Source: an uncultured Trueperaceae bacterium (GTDB lineage: Bacteria; Deinococcota; Deinococci; Deinococcales; Trueperaceae). Taken from it: 16,117 bases of DNA. Both the position numbers and the translations under genes were made by a program. This document shows positions 12,971 to 16,117 of the stretch, one piece after another. The notes under the pieces were generated by a model. The model saw only the letters and a list, made by a program, of their open reading frames with translations. It was not told the origin of the DNA and did no database searches. Positions within the stretch are counted from its first letter, which is position 1; every line of letters starts with the position of its first letter. The stretch lies in assembly GCA_937907415.1 (NCBI GenBank), contig CALCHY010000183.1:1-16117 (forward strand), in the 5' to 3' direction.

Positions 12971-13798
12971 CGCCTCGTACAACAAGACGGCGCCCGCCAC
13001 CGAAACGTTGAGGCTGTCTGCTGCGCTTGCGCGCATCGGGATGCCGACGCGCTCGTCAGCCTGAGCAAGCCACCAAGGGCTCAACCCCTCATGCTCGCGG
13101 CCGAGTAGCAGCGCCACGCCGTCCCTCAGGTCGCTCTGCCAGTGGGGGGTCGTTGCGTCAGGGGTGGTGGCCACCACGCGCAAGTTGGCCGCCCGCAGCG
13201 CCGCCAGGACCTCGCTAGCGCTACCGACGCCGATCGGTAAGGCGAAGGAGCTTCCCATGGCGGCGCGTATCACGTTCGGGTTCTCCAAGTCGACGCCCGC
13301 CTGCTCGCTCGCCTCCAGTTCGTCAGGGGCGGCGGCGGAGTCGGCGCACATGAAGACGGCGTCCACCCCGACGGCGTCCGCGCTGCGCAGTAGCGCTCCG
13401 ACGTTGCCAGGCTTCTCGAGCCCAGCCAGTACGAGGACCAACGCCCCCGCGGGCACGTGCATCTCGGTGGGCGAGCGTCTTGCCGTCTCAGCGAGCAGCA
13501 GCACGCCGTCAGGGTGTTCGCGTTGGCTCACCCGCCGAAAGGCCGCGGTGCCGAAGGTCACGGCCTCCGCGCCGTGCACAGCTGCCAGCGCCTCGCGGTC
13601 GAAGGCCGCCTCGTCAGCCAGCAACGCTGGGGAAGTGACAATGAGCCGGGCCTTGACGCCCGCCGCGAGCGCCCGCTCGACCTCGCGCTGACCCTCGATG
13701 AGGTAGGTGCCGCTGCGCTCACGCGCCCGCCTCTGCCTCAGGCCGGCTAGTTCCTTGACGAGTGGGTTTGCTGTGCTGTCTACGTGCCTGACGGCCAT
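12950..13798 (-). CDS. SpoU/TrmH-family RNA 2'-O-methyltransferase
   Basis: A SAM-dependent SPOUT methyltransferase of 282 residues that likely methylates a ribose in rRNA or tRNA. An N-terminal substrate-binding domain (about 1-105, with VKELAGLRQRRARERSGTYL and LIEGQREVERAL) is followed by the knotted catalytic domain. Motif 1 is GLEKPGNVGALLRSADAVG (Asn132, Arg138), motif 2 is LLLGREHEGLS (231-240), and motif 3 is IPMRASAADSLNVSVAGAVLLYEALRQR (253-280). The exact target (RlmB, TsnR or another) cannot be fixed from sequence alone. ATG 13798 is chosen over the far upstream start at 13921 because the domain begins there and a TATGAT box lies 6 nt before it; the longer form would overlap the divergent rhodanese gene. 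The stop overlaps the response regulator by 21 bp. Confidence 0.92.
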   Translation of the reverse strand: MAVRHVDSTANPLVKELAGLRQRRARERSGTYLIEGQREVERALAAGVKARLIVTSPALLADEAAFDREALAAVHGAEAVTFGTAAFRRVSQREHPDGVLLLAETARRSPTEMHVPAGALVLVLAGLEKPGNVGALLRSADAVGVDAVFMCADSAAAPDELEASEQAGVDLENPNVIRAAMGSSFALPIGVGSASEVLAALRAANLRVVATTPDATTPHWQSDLRDGVALLLGREHEGLSPWWLAQADERVGIPMRASAADSLNVSVAGAVLLYEALRQRTL

Positions 13799-13804
13799 GT
13801 CGGC

Positions 13805-13810
13805 ATCATA
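13805..13810 (-). promoter_or_regulatory. Leaderless -10 box (TATGAT) of methyltransferase gene
   Basis: On the minus strand TATGAT, one base from TATAAT, ends 6 nt before the ATG at 13798. There is no Shine-Dalgarno, so the message probably starts at the codon. This is the best of the leaderless-type boxes here. Confidence 0.6.
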
Positions 13811-13845
13811 AGCGTGCCGTACGTGCCGTGCGCGTTTCGCGATTG

Positions 13846-13851
13846 TAGACT
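13846..13851 (+). promoter_or_regulatory. Leaderless -10 box (TAGACT) of rhodanese gene
   Basis: TAGACT ends 7 nt before ATG 13859 with no Shine-Dalgarno between. It is back-to-back with the TATGAT box of the methyltransferase within a 60 bp gap. Confidence 0.55.
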
Positions 13852-13858
13852 TGGCCGC

Positions 13859-14707
13859 ATGAAAGCACCTAGCAGCTTGATATCGCCGGAGGAACTCATC
13901 GAGCGTCTTGCACAGCCGCAAGAGACGAGCAACCTGAGGCTCATCGATGCGCGCTACGAACTCTCCAACCCCTCATACGGGGCCGCGGCGTACGCGGCAG
14001 GCACGTTGCCTGGCGCCGTGTACCTTGGCCTCGAGCCGCACCTGGCTGGCAAGGTGCAGCCGCAAGGCGGGCGCCACCCCCTCCCAGACATGGACGAGTT
14101 CGTGGCCAAGCTGGGCGCGTTGGGCATCGGTGACGAGCACGAGGTCGTCGTGTTCGATGACGCCGGAGTAATGTACGCGGCGCGGGCCTGGTGGCTCTTA
14201 CGTTACGCGGGCAAGCAGCAGGTGAGGTTCCTAGACGGCGGCCTGGCCGCATACTTGGCTGCTGGCGGGCAACTCGTGGCGCCAACGGCTAGGCAGTCAC
14301 CTGCTGTTTTCACGCTCGACTTGCAGCCCGACATGGCCGTGGACGTAGACGATGTGGCCGGTGCGATCGGTTCAGCAGACGTGCAACTCATCGACGCTAG
14401 GGCGCCGGAGCGTTACCGCGGCGACACGGAACCGCTCGACCCGAAGGCAGGGCACATTCCAGGCGCTGCCAACCGCTTCTTCATGGACAACATGACGGGC
14501 GGCCGTTTCGCTGCGCCTGACGTGCTGCGTGAGAAACTGGCCCTGGCGGGCGGCAAGGACGAGGTCGTCGCTTACTGCGGTTCTGGTGTTAGCGCCGCCC
14601 ACCTCGTACTAGCGCTTGAACTGGCGGGTTACTCTGGGGCCAAGCTGTATGTGGGCTCCTGGAGCGATTGGTCATCGCGCGACCTCCCGGTAGCGACAGG
14701 AGAGTAG
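13859..14707 (+). CDS. Tandem-rhodanese sulfurtransferase
   Basis: A 282-residue enzyme with two rhodanese domains that moves sulfane sulfur from thiosulfate or 3-mercaptopyruvate to an acceptor such as cyanide or a thiol. The N-terminal domain (about 8-140) is the inactive half: the catalytic position is VVFDDAGVMYAARAWWLL, with Asp instead of Cys. The C-terminal domain (about 160-280) has LIDARAPERYRG (177-188), GHIPGAAN (198-205), and the active loop CGSGVSA with the persulfide Cys240. The CGSGV loop is nearer to mercaptopyruvate sulfurtransferase (SseA) than to classical thiosulfate rhodanese, but the substrate is not certain. ATG 13859 is preferred over the GTG-type start at 13784 because the longer form would run across the divergent promoter and into the methyltransferase gene. 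Confidence 0.92.
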   Translation: MKAPSSLISPEELIERLAQPQETSNLRLIDARYELSNPSYGAAAYAAGTLPGAVYLGLEPHLAGKVQPQGGRHPLPDMDEFVAKLGALGIGDEHEVVVFDDAGVMYAARAWWLLRYAGKQQVRFLDGGLAAYLAAGGQLVAPTARQSPAVFTLDLQPDMAVDVDDVAGAIGSADVQLIDARAPERYRGDTEPLDPKAGHIPGAANRFFMDNMTGGRFAAPDVLREKLALAGGKDEVVAYCGSGVSAAHLVLALELAGYSGAKLYVGSWSDWSSRDLPVATGE

Positions 14708-14797
14708 TTGCCAAAGGCGACGCGCGAGCGCGAAGTTGGGCTTTAGTCCGTGCTTCCCACTCAGTTGTGGCATCTTGATGAGTGAGCGGTGATTATC

Positions 14798-15742
14798 ATG
14801 AGTGAGGTCATGGAGAGCAGTGTGAGTGTCGTGCGCCCCGCCAGTATCCCGGCTGAGAAACTCTGGACCGGGTACTTCCGCAGCGCGCCGCATGGACTCG
14901 CGCTCTTCAAGGCCATCAAGGGTGACGGCGGTCGGCTAGACGACTTCGAATGGTGCGACATCAACGAGAGCGCCGCTGCCGCCCTGGGCATCGATCCACC
15001 CCAAGTCATCGGCAAGTCCGCCCGCGCGGCGCGGGCTGACGCCTTCGAGCCGCGGGTCTATCGGCGCTTGGTCACCGCCCACGTCACGCGGCGCGTGCAG
15101 GAGTTCGAGCAGGTACTCACGCCCCCGAAGGAAACTGGGTCCGAGCCCGGCACGCGCGAAGCGCGCGAGAACCTCACCTGGTACGCCGTTTCGGTCATCC
15201 CGGTCGACGACGATTACCTGGTCGTTCAGTTCCGCAGCATCACGCATTACAAGTCAGTGCTGCACCAGGCCGTCGAGCTCCTCAACCGCGATGACCTCAC
15301 GGGGCTAGCCAACCGGCGCCACCTGAAGACGCGGTTCTGGGTGCTCCGCCGCCGCGACGTGCCGATGGCACTGCTTTACTTCGACCTGAACGGCTTCAAG
15401 GGCGTCAACGACACTTACGGCCACGAGGTCGGCGATCAAGTCCTCAGCATCATCGGCCAGCGCCTCACCGCCAAGGTGAGGCCTGACGAGATGGTCGCGC
15501 GCCTCGGAGGCGACGAGTTCGCCGTGCTGCTGGCTGGCGGCGACCTGAATGCCGTCGATAGCGTTACGGGCCGCCTCATCGAGGCCGTCGAGGAGCCCAT
15601 CCATCTGGAGACGGGCGCAGTGCGCCTCTCCGCAAGCGTTGGCGCGGCGCTCTACCCGGACGACGCGGAGTCGTTCGAGGCGCTAGTCAGTCGAGCTGAC
15701 GCCCGCATGTACGAGCAGAAGCGCCGCCGCACCCACCACTGA
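14798..15742 (+). CDS. PAS-like/GGDEF diguanylate cyclase
   Basis: A soluble protein of 314 residues that makes cyclic-di-GMP from two GTP. Residues about 24-152 look like a PAS sensor fold: [32 protein letters not shown] and a closing [18 protein letters not shown] strand followed by the linker ITHYKSVL. The GGDEF domain (about 158-310) has DLTGLANRR (167-173 region), the metal Asp196 in [11 protein letters not shown], the intact signature GGDEF (237-241) and [11 protein letters not shown]. The inhibitory I-site, usually RxxD five residues before GGDEF, reads RPDE (228-231). ATG 14798 has the extended Shine-Dalgarno-like AGCGGTGAT 4 nt before it; GTG 14789 and ATG 14810 are alternatives. No EAL domain or membrane segment is present. 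It lies 90 nt after the rhodanese gene. Confidence 0.9.
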   Translation: MSEVMESSVSVVRPASIPAEKLWTGYFRSAPHGLALFKAIKGDGGRLDDFEWCDINESAAAALGIDPPQVIGKSARAARADAFEPRVYRRLVTAHVTRRVQEFEQVLTPPKETGSEPGTREARENLTWYAVSVIPVDDDYLVVQFRSITHYKSVLHQAVELLNRDDLTGLANRRHLKTRFWVLRRRDVPMALLYFDLNGFKGVNDTYGHEVGDQVLSIIGQRLTAKVRPDEMVARLGGDEFAVLLAGGDLNAVDSVTGRLIEAVEEPIHLETGAVRLSASVGAALYPDDAESFEALVSRADARMYEQKRRRTHH

Positions 15743-15766
15743 ACGCCTAACCCCCAGGACTAGGAA

Positions 15767-16117
15767 CTACAGCGCGCCCGACTTCGGGCCGCGCTCGTAG
15801 AGCTCTACCGGCTGACGCGCTGCGCGCGCCCGCAGGTTCAAGAGCTCGACCATGATGCTGAAGGCCATGGCGAAGTAGATGTACCCCTTCGGCACGTGTT
15901 GGCCGAGACCTTCCGCCACGAGGGTAGTGCCGATGAGCAGCAGGAAGGAGAGCGCGAGCATCTTGACGGTCGGGTGACGCTCGACGAAGCTAGCCACCGA
16001 GTTGACGGAAACCATCATGACGACCACGGCGATGATGACGGCGGTGACCATGACGCCGAGGTGTTCAGACATGCCGACCGCGGTGATCACGGAGTCGAGG
16101 GAGAAGACGACGTCCAG
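15767..16117 (-). CDS. TerC-family integral membrane protein (partial, C-terminal part)
   Basis: Only the last 116 residues are in the window; the 5' part runs off the right edge. The visible frame begins LDVVFSLDSVITAVGM, the conserved Asp-containing helix of TerC/YgdQ-type proteins, and continues with HPTVKMLALSFLLLIG, VAEGLGQHVPKGYIYFAMAFS and VELLNLRAR, the standard C-terminal TerC pattern. Three membrane helices are seen, at about 20-40, 54-72 and 80-100. The family is linked to tellurite resistance and, more recently, to metal export (Mn2+) in other bacteria; the role here is inferred only from the family. The GTG at 16090 inside the frame is not the true start. The stop is 24 nt from the convergent diguanylate cyclase. 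Confidence 0.9.
   Translation of the reverse strand: MDVVFSLDSVITAVGMSEHLGVMVTAVIIAVVVMMVSVNSVASFVERHPTVKMLALSFLLLIGTTLVAEGLGQHVPKGYIYFAMAFSIMVELLNLRARAARQPVELYERGPKSGAL

Noticed and set aside
13784..13858. Longer rhodanese start at 13784
   Set aside because: It would cover the divergent promoter pair and overlap the methyltransferase start; the family sequence begins only after ATG 13859.
13799..13921. Longer methyltransferase start at 13921
   Set aside because: The extra 41 residues do not look like the family, lie over the rhodanese gene, and would place TATGAT inside the coding region.
14708..14797. Terminator or promoter between rhodanese and diguanylate cyclase
   Set aside because: Only a short CGCGC-GA-GCGCG hairpin and weak hexamers are visible; nothing reaches a usable standard.
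15772..15793. GC hairpin around CCCGACTTCGGG as a terminator for the diguanylate cyclase
   Set aside because: It lies within the TerC coding tail, has an unpaired base in the stem and no T-run after it; it might still weaken read-through but I cannot support the call.
1..16117. tRNA, rRNA, CRISPR array, insertion sequence or attachment site
   Set aside because: No cloverleaf, spaced direct repeat, transposase-like protein or terminal inverted repeat was seen; the window is filled with chromosomal genes.

Overview
The window is GC-rich, gene-dense bacterial chromosome carrying mostly housekeeping genes: sixteen protein genes, no RNA genes, no mobile elements and no CRISPR. Three things point to the Deinococcota, possibly a Truepera-like lineage. 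One is a DUF3084 protein of the type known from cyanobacteria and Deinococcota. The second is a homodimeric AceE-type pyruvate dehydrogenase. The third is a repeated TANNNT -10 box placed 6-8 nt before the start codon, as in leaderless Deinococcus genes. The placement is an inference from gene content, not a proven taxonomy.

Layout. 13-522: a small lipoprotein at the left edge (+). 529-3554: a minus-strand cluster read lysA-like decarboxylase, then a GabD-type semialdehyde dehydrogenase, then a small DUF4864-like protein that overlaps the dehydrogenase. 3608-4906: a divergent pair of tightly spaced plus-strand genes, an unknown four-helix membrane protein and an MTA/SAH nucleosidase. 4907-5179: a 273 bp regulatory gap with a perfect 11-bp-arm palindrome and a candidate promoter. 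5180-9250: aceE-aceF (pyruvate dehydrogenase E1 and E2), closed by a strong hairpin terminator; the E3 gene is not next to them. 9386-12061: an LptB-type ABC ATPase followed by the DUF3084 protein, which has two N-terminal membrane helices and a long coiled coil. 12062-12487: mscL, convergent with DUF3084 and abutting it with no gap. 12566-12970: a stand-alone receiver-domain response regulator. 12950-13798: a SpoU/TrmH-type RNA methyltransferase whose tail overlaps the regulator. 13859-14707: a tandem-rhodanese sulfurtransferase, divergent from the methyltransferase. 14798-15742: a PAS-like/GGDEF diguanylate cyclase. 15767-16117: the C-terminal part of a TerC-family membrane protein running off the right edge.

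How they work together. aceE and aceF form one enzyme complex feeding acetyl-CoA to the TCA cycle. The lysA-gabD cluster joins an amino-acid decarboxylase with a semialdehyde oxidase and may be catabolic or biosynthetic. LptB, DUF3084, MscL and TerC are envelope-related; the LptB-DUF3084 pairing is the least understood and most interesting link. The response regulator and diguanylate cyclase are signalling genes without visible partners. No clear new multi-gene defence or mobile system is present. The most notable signals are the leaderless divergent promoters, the aceE palindrome and the LptB-DUF3084 pair.
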